Assembly (NCBI RefSeq): GCF_028640845.1
Contig: NC_080546.1
Location: forward strand, 70,330,723-70,394,722
Direction of reading: 5' to 3'
Length of the DNA: 64,000 nucleotides
From: Ahaetulla prasina
Taxonomy: Eukaryota; Chordata; Lepidosauria; Squamata; Colubridae
Shown here in pieces: positions 20,545 to 31,852 of the stretch. A program made the translations under genes and the position numbers. Every line of letters starts with the position of its first letter. The first letter of the stretch is position 1. The notes under the pieces are model-generated. The model was not told the origin of the DNA. It did not search any database and worked only from the letters and a program-made list of their open reading frames with translations.

Positions 20545-20640
20545 CATCCCTGTTGCCTTTATATATCTTCCCCACAATGGCCCCAGGGCCATAGCGCTGT
20601 GACATCGCAGCATTATGTTCTCATGTGGGACAGGTGATAT
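20545..20640 (-). promoter_or_regulatory. Putative TATA promoter of gene copy 1
   Basis: On the minus strand 'gggaagatatataaaggcaa' lies about 25-35 bp before the purine-rich leader. Upstream lie 'ctatggccctggggccat' (a palindrome-like GC box region) and 'gcgatgtcacagcg', which resembles a half CRE. The block is nearly identical at 34640-34730 and 37190-37270, and in all three it points toward the tandem array. Promoter activity is inferred. Confidence 0.5.
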
Positions 20641-21034
20641 CATAAGCCAAGGGTCCTCTTTCTTCCTAAAATAGTTAGGATGAGATATGGAGGATTATCC
20701 CCTTGATAACCCCCTTGATAACATTCGCGATATCATGGGGAGGAAAGCTAGGGGTCACCTAGGGGTCACCCTCAACCTGCTAGTTGTCCAAAGAACCTAC
20801 CCAAGATTAAGGCTGATCAACTTTATTCTTTGATTGGCTAAGTCTGCCACTGAGCTTGGTTTTTTTATTATTTTTATTATGATTATTTTATTTTATTTTA
20901 TATATTTTTATTATGATTATTTGATATTATTATTTTATTATGATTGTTTTTTTGTTTTTTTATTATGAGATATATGAGATATGATATACTGAAGTGGTGT
21001 AGGGTTTCCTGCCTGGGCAGGAATAGATTATATA
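20641..21034. other. Shared upstream segment of gene copy 1
   Basis: Contains the phrase 'cccttgataaccccc' repeated, then AT-rich ATTTT/TTATG-rich sequence. Paralogous segments lie at 34731-34980, 36790-37190 (inverted) and 50390-50730. I see no gene. Confidence 0.5.
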
Positions 21035-21109
21035 GAATGGAATGGAATGGAATGGAATGGAATGGAATGGAATGGAATGGAATGGAATGGAATGGAATGG
21101 AATGGAATG
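21035..21109 (+). repeat. (GAATG)15 microsatellite at a CR1 tail
   Basis: Fifteen uninterrupted units, directly next to the 3' end of a minus-strand CR1. The inverted paralogue near 36738-36777 has about seven units with interruptions, and the one near 50735 only about three. Confidence 0.95.
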
Positions 21110-21275
21110 AAGGTCTTCTAGTCCAGCCCCCTGCTCAAGCAGGAGAACCTATAGCATTTCAGAAAAGTGGCTGTCTAGTTTCTTCTTAAAAACCTCCAGT
21201 GATGAAGCACCCACGATTTCTGAAGCCAAGCTATTCCACTGGTTAATTGATCTCACTGTTAGGAAGTTTCTTCTT
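21110..21275 (-). mobile_element. CR1 LINE 3' end
   Basis: On the minus strand this has the usual CR1 end: 'taagaagaaactagacagcc', 'ggttctcctgcttgagcag', 'gctggactagaagacctt', then the microsatellite. Strongly 5'-truncated. Confidence 0.85.
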
Positions 21276-21415
21276 AATTCCACTCTAGAGAGTCACTTAA
21301 TAATGGTGGCAAGAAAGGTCATAAAATGGGGCAGAACTCACTTAAGAACCATCTCGCTTAGCAACCTAAATTTTGGTCTTTTGTGGTGGCAAGTCTAGGG
21401 TTACCTGCATTTTAG
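21276..21415. repeat. Interspersed repeat with 'cacttaagaaccatctcgct' core
   Basis: Part of a dispersed repeat with phrases such as 'aaggtcataaaatggggca' and 'ttttggtc...gtggcaagt'. Longer copies lie at 26390-26985 and 35260-35640. The ends 'gaggactacctgt' and its complement-like 'cagtcctcgtcttacaacc' suggest a DNA-transposon-like element with inverted ends; I cannot name the family. Confidence 0.55.
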
Positions 21416-21800
21416 TTTCGTTGCAGATAATCCAAAATCTCTTCCTTTGTGAGATGGACAATCCTTTAATTTAGATGAATAAAGAAATAAAGTTTGTTTT
21501 GAACTGTGTGATTTTTGTGATTCAATGGTTTCAGAGCTGTGTTTGCTCCAGTGGCTTTAAACACCAGCAGCTTTTTAATTTTAGAGTTTCTTAATCTCTT
21601 CAGTTTTGAACAACCTTCATGGCGTCAAATCTCCCTACAATCAGTTTTGCACCTCCCAATTCCTTCTTTGTTACGGGGTTACACGGTATATCAAGGTGTT
21701 TGCTGTTTCTCCAGAGATTTGAGCTGCCATTCACTTGCTGGACATTTTCTGGGTTGGACAAAAATAGTTTCATTACTGGAAGAGACTTTAGACATGAAAT
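21416..21800 (+). other. Paralogous upstream segment with a conserved open frame
   Basis: The frame starting at the ATG at 21619 ('MASNLPTISFAPPNSFFVTG') is also open in the inverted copy at 36225-35980 and in the third copy at 51337-51621. All three end in different inserted DNA. The opposite strand is also open at 36023-36244. An 'aataaagaaataaag' signal precedes it at 21476. Sequence alone does not show which strand, if either, was coding. Confidence 0.4.
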
Positions 21801-22599
21801 TGGTGGCTTGGACGGTTTTTTGGCAAACGGTACTCACCTCACCGCGAAGGACATCAGCGGGATTATCATCTTAGCGGGAATGACATTGATGGCCTTTTAC
21901 CATGCCAGGCTTTAATGGCCTAGATTATGGCTGACGTTAAGTTAACGATATCTGCCGCTATATCTGTCATCAGCGGCATTGCAGACCTAATTGTTAACTG
22001 TTTGACGTAGTTAACTTCGAATATGGTCATTCCTTATGGTGATTGCCTGGCAGCGGTGTACCGGTCCGCTAATTCCATCAGTGGACTTCGGACAGTTCGA
22101 TCCCTGTTTGAATACACCTTATACAGACAGTGGTGTCGGTTTTTATTATACCTGTAGTGATCTTGCCGGCTTGGGATACCCTTTTCTTCCGCTGTTATCT
22201 GAACTTTCTATGAGTTACTTGGCGCTTGAGCTCTTACGGCTCTGCTTCCCGCCTGCATGGCCTCTGCTTTCCTACCTTAATGAAGGGTCTTGGGACCCAG
22301 AGAGGTGGCATGCATCAAGAAGAATCTGTGGGGTTTTTAATAGGTTTTAAACAAGGAGTTTTAAGGGGAGGGATTGACTAGGGGAGTAACCCGTCGGGAG
22401 GGTATGTCCAGTCCCAGCGTGCTCACGACACTATTTTAGTTGGTCCAAGACAGGGGAGGGATTGTGCAGAGCAGAATGTTATTCCATCTGTACGGTAAGT
22501 GGAGGGGCAGATATGGCGGAGGCATGTCGTTCTTCAGGAGCACGTGTTCGATGTTTAAAAGCGATCACGTGCTCTGGTCAGTACTCACTCATTCCCTGG

Positions 22600-25220
22600 A
22601 TGGTCAAGACCCTCAGAGCTTGGGTCTTGGCTGATGCTTTGCAATTGTCCGTGGTTAATAATCCCTGATTTGTGACCTTATTCAGAGGGAGTCCGGACTT
22701 TATGGGCATTACGGAGACCTGGTTGGGCACAGAAGGGGTGTACCCTGGTTGAACTGTGCCCTCCGGGTTTGCATTCCATCAGCCGAGGCCCAATAGGTTG
22801 AGTTGTGATTAAAGAAAGTCTGGAGCCGAGGGAGTCCACTGTTCCTCAGATAGCTGGCTGTGAATCCCTCCTTGTGAAGTGGGGCCATCGGAATCAGATG
22901 GGGCTGTTGATCACGTACCTGGCTCCTTGCTGCGTGACTACAGCCCTACCTGAGCTACTAGAGGTGCTTGCTGGCGTGGCGGTTGAGATTCCCAGACATT
23001 TGGTCTTGGGGGATTTCAACTTGCCCGACTTGTCTCCGAATCAGCTGGTTCAGGAGTTCCAGGCCTCATGACAGCCTTGGACCTGATTCAAGTAACTGAT
23101 GGCCCTACACACATCGGGGGAGGCGCGCTAGACCTGATTTTTATCTCTGGTCAGTGGGTAAATGATCTGGATTTAGGAGATATAGTGAAGGAACCGGTGT
23201 CATGGTCAGATCATTTTCTTCTTCGCCTAGACTTTCGGACCGCCGCTCACCACCGCAGGGAGACGGAGCCAATGCGTTGGTTCCGTCCCAGGCGCCTGAT
23301 GGACCCAGAGAGGTTCCTGATGGAGCTTGGGCCGTTTCCTGAGGATCTTACCCACGGCCCGACTGAAGAATTAGTTGCGGCCTGGGAACGGGCCACGGCT
23401 GGGGCTTTGGACCGTGTCGTGCCTTTGCGGCCTCTGACCCGGCGTAGATCACAATTGGCTCCCTGGTTTTCTGAGGAGCTGAGAGAGATGAAACGCCGGA
23501 GAAGACACCTAGAGAGTCCTTGGAGGTCTAGCCGTTCTGAGGCTGATCGGACACTAGTGAGGTCCTTTATTAGGACCTACCTAGTGGCAATGAGGGAGGC
23601 GTTCCTCACTTCCACCCCATTGCATCGGCAGATAACCACCCGCCTTGTTTGGTGACCCGTTCCTCCTTCATCAAGAGGATGATGACCTTGCAGGATGAGC
23701 TGAGGAGTTTAACGGTTATCTATACGATAAAATCGTTCAACTTCGGGATAGTTTGGACCAGGATTGCAATGATCCAACCGAGATGACAGAGACGCGTCTT
23801 GTTGAGGTTATTTGGGATGAGTTTGATTCTGTGGCTCTCGAGGACGTGGACAGGTTGCTGGGGAGGTTACATGCAACTACATGTTTACTGGACCCGTGTC
23901 CTTCCTGGTTAGTGCTGGCTGCTCAGGAAGTGACACGAGGCTGGCTCCAGGGGATTATAAATGCTTCTTTGGTGGAAGGGGTTTTCCCCGCCTTGAAAGA
24001 GGCGGTGGTGAGACCTCTCCTCAAGAAGCCCTCCTGGACCCAGCTATTTTGGGAAATTATCGTCAGTCTCAACCTTGGCTTTGTGGCGAAGGTTGTATGG
24101 TGCATGGCAGCTCCCCGGCACCTGGAGGAAGCTGTCTATCTAGACCCGTTCAGTCCGGCTTCCACCCGTTATAGCACGGAGATGGCTTTGGTCCTTGGTG
24201 GATGACCTCTGGAGGCCAGGGACATTGCTCCTCTGCCTTGGTCCTATTAGATCTCTCAGCGGCTTTTGATACCATCGACCATGGTATCCTGCTGCGCAGT
24301 TGGAGATTGGGAGTCACCTTTATGGTGGTTCTCCTTCTATCTCTCTGACTCGCAGATGGTGTGACAGGGGGCAGAGGTCTCCTCGGCGCCTCACTTGTGG
24401 GGCCTCAGGGATTCTCTCTCACCTCTGTTCAACATCTATATGAAGCCGCTGGGTGAGGTCATCAGTGGTTTCGGGTGAGTTATCATCTGTCGCTGATGAT
24501 ACTCAGCTGTTTTCAGGACCACTCAAGCGGAGTGCTGTCCGGTTTAAGCTATTCTGGATAGAAACAGATTCAAGCTCAATCCTCCAAGACGGAGTGGCTG
24601 TGGATGCCGGCAGGTACAGTCAGCTGCATCCGCAGCTGACTGTTGGGGGATAGTAGCCCCAAAGGAGGTGGTTCCAAGTCCTCCTGGATGGGCAGTTGTC
24701 CTTTGATGAACATCTGGCGGCCGTCTCCAGGAGGGCCTTTTCCTTGACCGGGATGCCTTATGCACGGTCACTCACGCTCTGGTTACATCTAGGTTGGATT
24801 ACTGCAATGCTCTCTACATGGGGCTGCCCTTGAGGTGCACCCGGAGGCTACAGTTAGTCCAGAATGCGGCTGCGGTAAGTGGGGAGCCGCTCATGGCTCC
24901 CACGTGACATCACTGCTCCGTAGTCTGCACTGGCTTCCTGTGGTTTTTCGGGTGCGCTTCAAGATTTTGGTTACCATCTTTAAAGCGCTCCATGGCTTAG
25001 GACCCGGGTACTTACGAGACCACCTGCTGTTACCCTTGGCCTCCCACCGACCCGTACGCTCTCACAGAGAGGGTCTCCTCAGGGTGCCGTCCGCCAAACA
25101 GTGTCGGCTGGCAGCCCCCAGGAGTAGGGCCTTCTCTGGGGGCAGTGATGCTCTGGAATGAACTTCCCCCTGGCCTGCGTCAAGTGCCTGATCTTCGGAC
25201 CTTCCATCGTGAGCTTAAAA
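22600..25220 (+). pseudogene. L2 copy 2 ORF2, heavily frameshifted
   Basis: Endonuclease pieces 'GITETWLG' (about 22707) and 'LGDFNLPDLSPNQLV' (about 23006), the 'SWSDHFLLRLDF' segment (23199), then RT pieces: 'LLDPCPSWLVLA' (23887), palm block A 'LLDLSAAFDTIDHG' near 24244 and 'ADDTQLF' near 24494. C-terminal 'RPVRSHREGLLRVPSAKQCR' lies near 25050. Many small losses between 23640 and 24760 separate the frames, often where copy 1 has a short tandem motif. No function remains. Confidence 0.85.
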
Positions 25221-25425
25221 CATATTTATTCATTCAAGCGGGACTGGCATAATAGCGTTAAATTTTAATTGGGTTTTCTTAATATTTTAAAATTTTAAAT
25301 TTAAATTTTTCACTATCAGCCTTTACAATTTGCTATGTTTTAAATGTTGTTTTAACTGTATATATTCTGTTTCTATTTTGGCTGTACACCGCCCTGAGTC
25401 CTTCGGGAGAAGGGCGGTATAAAAA

Positions 25426-25426
<1 letters not shown>

Positions 25427-25474
<48 letters not shown>
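25427..25474 (+). repeat. (AAAT)n tail of L2 copy 2
   Basis: About 11-12 units of 'taaa', continuous with the A/T-rich target site. Confidence 0.9.
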
Positions 25475-25478
<4 letters not shown>

Positions 25479-25675
25479 AATAAGTCAAACAAGAATATGA
25501 AATCGTGTTACGTTCAGGGTCCCACCGTCTGTTAGAGATATACCCTATTAATAATGTCTTTGGATATTTTGAATGCCTTCGCTGAACATAATTATCTGCT
25601 GTTTCCACCGGTCACAGCTATTGTCTTCATCAGATGAACTTTGAACTGAGTAGAATTCTCCAATTATTTCAGAAT

Positions 25676-25906
25676 AACAGGGTTGGAAGGGACCTTGGAA
25701 GGTCTTCCAGTCCAACCCCTAGCTCAGGCAGGTGACCCTACAATCATCTCAGACAAATGGTTGTCCAATCTCTTAAAAGCTTCCATTGTTGGAGTTTCAC
25801 TTTCACTTTAACTTCTGAAGGCAAGCTGTCCCACTGATTAAATGTTCTAACTGTCAGGAAATTTCTCCTTATTCTAGGTTGCTTCTCTCCTTGATTAGTT
25901 TCCATC
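25676..25906 (-). mobile_element. CR1 LINE 3' end
   Basis: On the minus strand it ends '...ggttggactggaagacctt', 'ccaaggtcccttccaaccct', 'gttattctgaaat'. Paralogues: 51955-52190 and, inverted, 35716-35850. It lies in the segment 25475-26240 that is repeated at 51779-52510. Confidence 0.85.
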
Positions 25907-26008
25907 CATTTAAGAAGAGACTAGACAGCCCCTTGTCTGAAATGGTATAGGATCTCCTGCGCTTGCCCAGGGGGCTGGACTAGAAGACCTCCAAGGTCCC
26001 TTCCAGTC
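25907..26008 (+). mobile_element. CR1 LINE 3' end, opposite orientation
   Basis: Reads 'aagaagagactagacagccc', 'ggggctggactagaagacct', 'ccaaggtcccttccagtcaa'. It forms a short inverted pair with the preceding CR1. The pair is preserved at 52190-52290. Confidence 0.8.
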
Positions 26009-26389
26009 AATTGGAGGGCTGATTTACCACCAGCTTATCAGGAGCCGAGGGCTTGGCACCACAAGAAAACCACAGACAATTGCCGGCCATCAACACACCA
26101 CTCAATAGGAAGGCACCACATAAAAATGAAGCCTAGAATAGCCTAAATTCCGGTAGAGAGAAGTTCCCTGAAGACAGGCTCCAGCATGGGTCCAAAAGCT
26201 CAGAAGACTGACCCAGATCAGATCTTGCAACATTATCCTGGGACTCCCAAAGGTGTTTTTTCAAGAGACAACTGGACTTTCTGGTTTTTCTTGGAAAACT
26301 TTTCGTTTCTAAATCCAAGAAGCTTCTTCAGTTCTCTTGAATGAGAAGCAAAACATCTTCAACTTTTGTGACTTCCTGAAAAGCCAACT
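26009..26389. repeat. Unclassified squamate-type interspersed repeat
   Basis: Contains 'tttttcaagagacaactgga', 'ctttctggtttttcttggaa' and 'aagaagcttcttcagttctc', which recur at 35110-35200; 26040-26240 recurs at 52330-52510. A decayed minus frame at 26318-26133 has no recognisable domain. I cannot name the family. Confidence 0.5.
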
Positions 26390-26985
26390 TTTGTGACTTC
26401 TATGGAGAAGCCGGATTCATTTAACGACAGTGTGACTAATATAACAACTGCAGTGATTCAGTGGCCGGAAAGGTCATAAAATGAGGCAAAATTCACTTAA
26501 CAAATGTCTCCTTTAGTCACAGAAATGTTGGGCTCCATTGTGGTCGTACGTTGAGGACTACCTGTGTTAAGTATCAGGCAGTCCTCGTCTTACAACCATT
26601 CATTTAGTGACGCTTTGAAGTTAAAACAATAAAAGCAGTGGCTGATGACCATTTTTTACCCTTATGACCATTGAAATATCCCCACGGTCAGATGAACAAA
26701 CTTCAAGATGCTTGGCAACTGACATGTACTTATGATGGTTGCAATGTCACGTGATCCCCTTTTGTGACTGTCTGGCCAGCAAAGGCACTTAAAAATGTCT
26801 CACTTAACAACCAAAATTTTGGGCTCAATTGTGGTGGTAAGTCAAGGTCCAGTTTAGCTTGCTGGAAATCAACCATGCCGCAATGATCATCAATGTGAAA
26901 AAGAGATGTAAATCACTTTCTTCAGCGCTATTGTACTTCGAACGGACACTAAACAAACGGTTATAAGTTGAGAACTACCTGAACT
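26390..26985. repeat. Two or three copies of a repeat with inverted ends
   Basis: Phrases such as 'tcacttaacaaatgtctcct', 'gttgaggactacctgtgtta', 'cagtcctcgtcttacaacca' and 'ttataagttgagaactacct' mark adjacent copies. The ends are inverted relative to each other, which suggests a non-autonomous DNA-transposon-like repeat. Partial copies lie at 21276-21415, 35260-35640, 36440-36560 and 51000-51120. Confidence 0.5.
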
Positions 26986-27055
26986 GATATTTCTATGCAT
27001 TTTTGGTCCCCATTTCTCCACTTTGGGGCATCTACCAAAATTAGAGCCTATTTTT

Positions 27056-27132
27056 TTCTAAAAGAAAATTTCAACCAACCATTGTTCAACCAACCGTTGC
27101 TCAACCAACCATCCTCCAACCACCCGTTGTTC
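27056..27132 (+). repeat. Short minisatellite of 'caaccaaccgttgttcaacc' type
   Basis: About four imperfect units of 15-16 bp ('caaccaaccattgttcaacc', 'caaccgttgctcaacc', and so on), immediately before the CR1/L3 element. Confidence 0.75.
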
Positions 27133-29240
27133 ATAACCTCCAATGAACTATCAAGGTACTAATGCCCTTTACTTCTTCTACTCCAAACACTGCAGATCTT
27201 AAATGCAAATTGATAAATGCAAGAAGCATTGTAAACAAATTGCCTGAATTTATCCTCTTGTTAAACAATGGCACATTTGATATTATATTTGTTTGAGAAA
27301 CATGGCTGAACTCATCCCTCGCTGACTCCATTAGAGGAGGTCAAGTGGCTATCTTCTACAAAAAGTCACCAAATCTAAAAAATATTCAAGTTGCACATAA
27401 ACTTGCTCTTCCTGAAACTATTGTATGTGACCTGTCCCTTAACATCACACTTCGATTCTTACTAGGCTACAGAGCCCCTGACTCCGACATCGCTCATGTG
27501 AACATGTTAACCACACTACTAACATGGGCTACCTCTTGCCCATATCCTCTTATCTTCCTGGGTGACCTTAATCTACCTTTTATTAACTGGATAAAAAACG
27601 AATGTACAAATGAACCCATCCATACTACCCTATACAACGCTGTTACAAACCTAGGTCTTGAACAACTGGTAACTAACAATACAAGACTAAACAACTGCCT
27701 TGACCTAATCTTCTGCAACAACAAAAAATTAATTTAGGGACTACAACTAAAAGAACCCTTTTCCAACAGCGACCACAACATGATAGACTTTTATCTCAAT
27801 ATACGCCCTTACAAAAATCGTCATAATAAAGGAATTCCAAAGTACAATTTCAAAAAATCCAACTACGACCTCATAAACATCAACCTCTCATCTCTTGACT
27901 GGCAAAATCTATTCTCAACCTGTATCACTACTGAAGACCACTATAGAGTTTTCCTACTTGAAATCAATAGAGTCATTAAACTGTACTTACCGCAAATCAC
28001 CACCAAAATCAGAAAAAACCATTTACCCGTATCAATAAAAAAGCTCCAATCCAAAACAAAATCCCTCTGGAGAAGAAACAAAAAGGGCTACGTAGCAAAT
28101 TTCAAAAACCGCTACAGAAATATATGGAACCAAATAAAAATTGAATGCACCAATTACCACACCAAGCAAGAAGAAGACCTTCTGCGCACAAATTCCAATC
28201 GTGCTTTTTATAATTTTTTAAACATCAAACTTAAAGACTCGAGATCCATCCCACCACTAAAAGAATCTAACGGCAAAGAATATAATGATGAAACAGCTAA
28301 AGCAAACAGCTTTAACACATTCTTTGGCTCAGTCTTTGTTAACGGTAATGGTTCATATCCGACATTCCTCTATCACACCAACAATGAGCACAACGACCTA
28401 ACACAAATAGATTTCACAGAAGAGAATGTTGAAAAAGCTCTTCGTAAACTGAAACCATCCCTATCTATTGGACCTGATGGACTATGTGCATACTTCTTAA
28501 AAAAGCTTTCCACTAATATAGCAGAACCCCTAAGCATAATCTTTGAAAAAGCTTTCACGACCAGTTCCCTTCCCAAACTTTGGTCACTAGCAACGGTCAT
28601 CCCAGTCTTCAAAAAAGGAGACCGCAGCCTAGTTGAAAATTACAGACCAATCTCTCTATGCTGCATCACCTGCAAAGTAATGGAATCTATCATCAACCAA
28701 TCCATTACCCTCCAACTAGAAACAAACAATCTACTCTCTAATAAACAATTTGGTTTCAGAAACAAATTATCATGTAATTTACAACTTCTCCACTGCAAAA
28801 CATATGGACTACAAATCTTGATCAAGGCAAAGCAATAGATGCAATTTACATAGACTTATGTAAAGCTTTTTTTTTTTTTGCAACAATACACGAGCACACA
28901 ATAGATTTAAGCTTAATCTTGATTGCAGAAGATATGACTTCAGTAACAGAGTTGTTAATACTTGGAATACACTACCTGACTCTGTGGTCTCTTCCCAAAA
29001 TCCCCAAAGCTTCAACCAAAACTGTCTACTATTGACCTCACCCCTTTCCTAAGAGGTCTCTAAGGGCCTTGTATAAGAGCACAAGCGTGCCTACTGTTCC
29101 TGTCCTATTGTTTCCTTTGATTAATCATCCAATTAATATAATTATTACATACTCATCATCATATATATGCTTATATAATGTATAGTTATTTCATGCTTAT
29201 GTTTATATACACTGTGTGACAAAATAAATAAATAAATAAA
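27133..29240 (+). mobile_element. CR1/L3-type LINE with internal deletion
   Basis: Plus-strand CR1-group element with endonuclease, the first half of the reverse transcriptase, then a jump at a T-run (28867-28882) to the protein C-terminus and 3' UTR, ending in an (AAAT)-type tail (29223-29253). About 1 kb carrying the catalytic FADD region is missing. Other fragments of the family lie at 30813-31440, 31806-32520, 39640-40065 and 52866-60235. Confidence 0.85.
27190..28838 (+). pseudogene. CR1/L3 endonuclease / reverse transcriptase, truncated
   Basis: The start 'LINARSIVNKLPEF' (27207) is followed by a stop in place of Cys before 'ETWLNSSLADS' (27296). 'IFLGDLNLPFINW' (27553) is the endonuclease core, then comes a stop at 27735. 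From 27780 a 352-codon frame carries 'SNSDHN', 'SIGPDGLCAYFLKKL' (28467), 'NYRPISLCCITCKVMESII' (28638) and 'NKQFGFRNKLSC' (28741). It passes 'DLCKAF' in a shifted frame and ends at the T-run. It lacks the FADD catalytic box and cannot be active. Confidence 0.85.
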
Positions 29241-29254
29241 ATAAATAAATAAAA

Positions 29255-29605
29255 TTGGGGTGACCTGAAAGCAGTTTTCCAGTATTTGAGGGACTGCCCC
29301 AAAGAAGAGAGGGTCAAATTATTCTCCAAAGCACCAGAAGGCAGGAGAAGAAACAATCGGTGGAAACTCATCGAAGAGAAAAACAACCTGCAATTGAGGA
29401 AAAACTTCCTAACAAAGAGGACATTTGACCAGTGGAACAGTTTCCACCAGAAGTTGTGGGTGCTTCATCATTGGAAATTTTGAAGAAGAGACTGATAGCC
29501 ACCTTTCTGAAATGCTATAGGTTCTCCTGCTTGAGCAGGGGTTGGACTAGAAGACCTCCAAAGTCCCTTCCAGCTCTATTCTTTTCTTCTTCTTCTATTC
29601 TTAAA
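29255..29605 (+). mobile_element. CR1 LINE 3' end
   Basis: Reads 'gtgacctgaaagcagttttc', a C-terminal frame with 'NLQLRKNFLTKRTFDQWNSF', then 'ggttggactagaagacctcc' and a TTC-rich tail. 5'-truncated. Confidence 0.85.
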
Positions 29606-29639
29606 AACAATTCCCCCTGGAATATATGATTATTTACAA

Positions 29640-30698
29640 CATCTGTACTTTTGAACAACTCCCTTAATCCACTCAAAGGTCCTTAAAACGATCACGGACC
29701 CAGGGTGACCTGGTTTATGACCAGCGCAACTTACAACCTATAAGGTCGGGTTCATTCAAAGGACTGCCAGTGAGAGATATTAGGAACGGACCAGTGGTCA
29801 GCCCCCTTCTGGCTTTACAAACTAAGTTGACAAACTTTGCATGCTTTCCAAATGCGATCAGGGCCCATGGGAAGATACGTCTGGGATCCAGAGGTTTTTT
29901 CCTGAAGGCTTTTATTCAATGCTCCATCTATGTGGATAATAATGAGCATTATTTTGGGGGGACATTAGCTCTCCCCCCAGGGGAGTGTTCAGCTCTCTGC
30001 ATCTGCCCTACTCTAGGCATTCCTATTGCTGCTGCAAGACGACCAAACATGGAGATGTTCCAGACATCTCTTCGATGGTTGATGGTTGCTACCACCCTTC
30101 TCCATTGGCACCTGTGGCTCTCTCTGAAGGTTCTCGTGGAACCTTCTCCTTTCTCTGAAATTAAATTGTCCCGCCTTTCTCCAGGGGCCTGTTTCTACAC
30201 TCTCCCTGCCAGGTCCTGTTTCCATGACCTTCCTTTGTGGTCCTTCACGATGTAAGAATTCCCTTTATGCTTCCTCACTTTCTCTAAAGACCAGCTGGAA
30301 GGGAGGTGCCCAGAGGGTCATTGGTTGCCCCCTCCTCACTTTGGAAGAGCTTTGTAGCTCCCGCTGCCTTAAGGAAGTTCAAAAGATCCTTAAAGACCCA
30401 TTTCATCCTGAGGCCTCTTCTTTTTTGAACTATTACCATCTGGAAGACAGTACAAGACAATATGAACACGGACAAATAGGCTGAAAAGCAGCTTCTATCC
30501 CAGAGCAGTAACTATACTGAATTCTACTGTAGAATACAATATTAATGCAATCTCATTGTATGCAATTTCAATTCAATTGCATACAATGTGAAGGAGGTGT
30601 GTTTTTGTTTTATTTTTATAGGTTTTTTTAAAAAGTATAATATGCAGTAAAGATGGCACTTAATTTCATTCTATGAGGCGCCATGACAATAAAGTAAA
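29640..30698 (+). repeat. Duplicated block, occurrence 2
   Basis: Matches 60650-61654 over its whole length and 3331-3965 over its right half. The frame at 29770-30255 ('PLLALQTKLTNFACFPNAIR') is also open in part at 60711. At 30698 it is joined to a piece of the tandem array rather than to the gene's final exon. Confidence 0.6.
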
Positions 30699-30812
30699 CT
30701 AGTTTACTCCACTGAGGCCTTTCCCTCTCGGGCCTCCTTGGCAAGGGAGGGGGCTCTTTCAGGCCAGGCTTGATCTCCGTCTGAGGAGGCCTTGGAGGTG
30801 TCCTGACAGTAG
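30699..30812 (-). repeat. Isolated fragment of the tandem array
   Basis: About 110 bp of one unit, minus-strand 'TTVRTPPRPPQTEIKPG' to 'PPPLPRRPERERPQ'. It lies between block occurrence 2 and a CR1 fragment and marks another break point of the duplicated unit. Confidence 0.85.
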
Positions 30813-31440
30813 TCAAGCAGAGGAGTGGAGGACTCTTCTTGTGAAATATCTGTGGACTCTCTCGATTGTATTTATGTCCGATATGCAATGTGGGTTCCAG
30901 ACAGATGAGCTGTATTCAAGAATTGGTCTAGCAAATGTTTTGTATGCTGTAGTTAGTAGTACAATATTAGCAGAGAAGAAGCTACGCAAGATTAGGTTAA
31001 CAACTCTTAGTGGCTTTTTGGCAATGTTGTTACAGTGGGCTCTGGCACTTAGATCTTTTAAAATGAGGACTCCAAGGTCCTTGACAGAGTGAGGGTCATC
31101 TGTAAGGTGATGTCCATCTAATTTATATTTTATGTTTTGATTTTTTTTGCCAATGTGCAAGACAGAGCATTTGTTGGTTGAGATTTGAAGTTGCCACTTG
31201 TTAGATCAATCTGACACATAGTCAAGTTCTTTTTGAAGGGTACTAGCATTGTCTGCAGTATTGAATAGTTTAACATCGTCAGCAAAGAGAACATCGTTGT
31301 TTTCAATATGATCAAAGGTCATTTATGTAAAGTGTGAAGAGTGTTGGACCTAAAACACTGTCTTGGGGAACATCACTATTAACAGGTACAGGATTTGATA
31401 GAGCGCTTCCTATGATCCATGGTATGGATCATAGCCCTGC
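30813..31440 (-). mobile_element. CR1/L3 LINE fragment with FADD box
   Basis: Minus strand: 'NDVLFADDVKLFN' (31261-31299), 'WQLQISTNKCSVLHIGKK' and 'FARPILEYSSSVWNPHCIS'. It begins and ends inside the protein, and a stop follows the FADD part. It complements the region missing in the 27-29 kb copy but is a separate insertion. Confidence 0.85.
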
Positions 31441-31805
31441 CAGAAAACTCACTAGGTAGGAACTTTGATCAGGGATGAAAATGAAATGGAGGCAGTACCT
31501 CTCCTTTCTCAAATAGCTCACGGATGTGATCCCCGGTTAGCTGCTTTGTTCTACTATAGCTTCTGCTTTTAGAACTATTATTCACCCATCTATTCAATGC
31601 AATTGGCCAAGACCCCTTCATATAGGATGTCTATGCTTCCTAGAGATTGGCACTGTACCTATGTGATCCATTCTATTAACACTGGTAGAACAGCTAATTA
31701 TCATAAGAGAAAAGGAATAGATGGAGATATTTCTTCATATTTTAATCTGACTACTAGATATTTCGGCAAGGCCTCCCAGTGAGATTTTGCCATTAAAATT
31801 AAGAT
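31441..31805. other. Stretch with no recognised feature
   Basis: AT-rich sequence with only a 61-codon frame (31597-31782) that shows no motif. It is not repeated elsewhere in the window as far as I can see. Confidence 0.5.
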
Positions 31806-31813
31806 TTTTAAAT

Positions 31814-31852
<39 letters not shown>

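Larger units (their letters stand above)
21801..25474 (+). mobile_element. L2-clade LINE, copy 2, with empty-site paralogue
   Basis: The element runs from about 21801 to its AAAT tail. The 5' UTR (21801-22590) includes 'taacccgtcgggagggt'; one broken ORF2 follows, then a 3' UTR ending in the same hairpin as copy 1 (about 25388-25420). The target was 'gacatgaaat' followed by 'aaataataataagtc'. That uninterrupted site is present inverted at 36031-36058, so the insertion is younger than that duplication. Confidence 0.9.

Noticed and set aside
20008..20594. Long Phe/Ser/Leu-rich frames across the CTTT tract (also 34116-34681 and 37323-38017)
   Set aside because: They translate a microsatellite in all frames; stop codons are rare there by composition. 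They are not genes.
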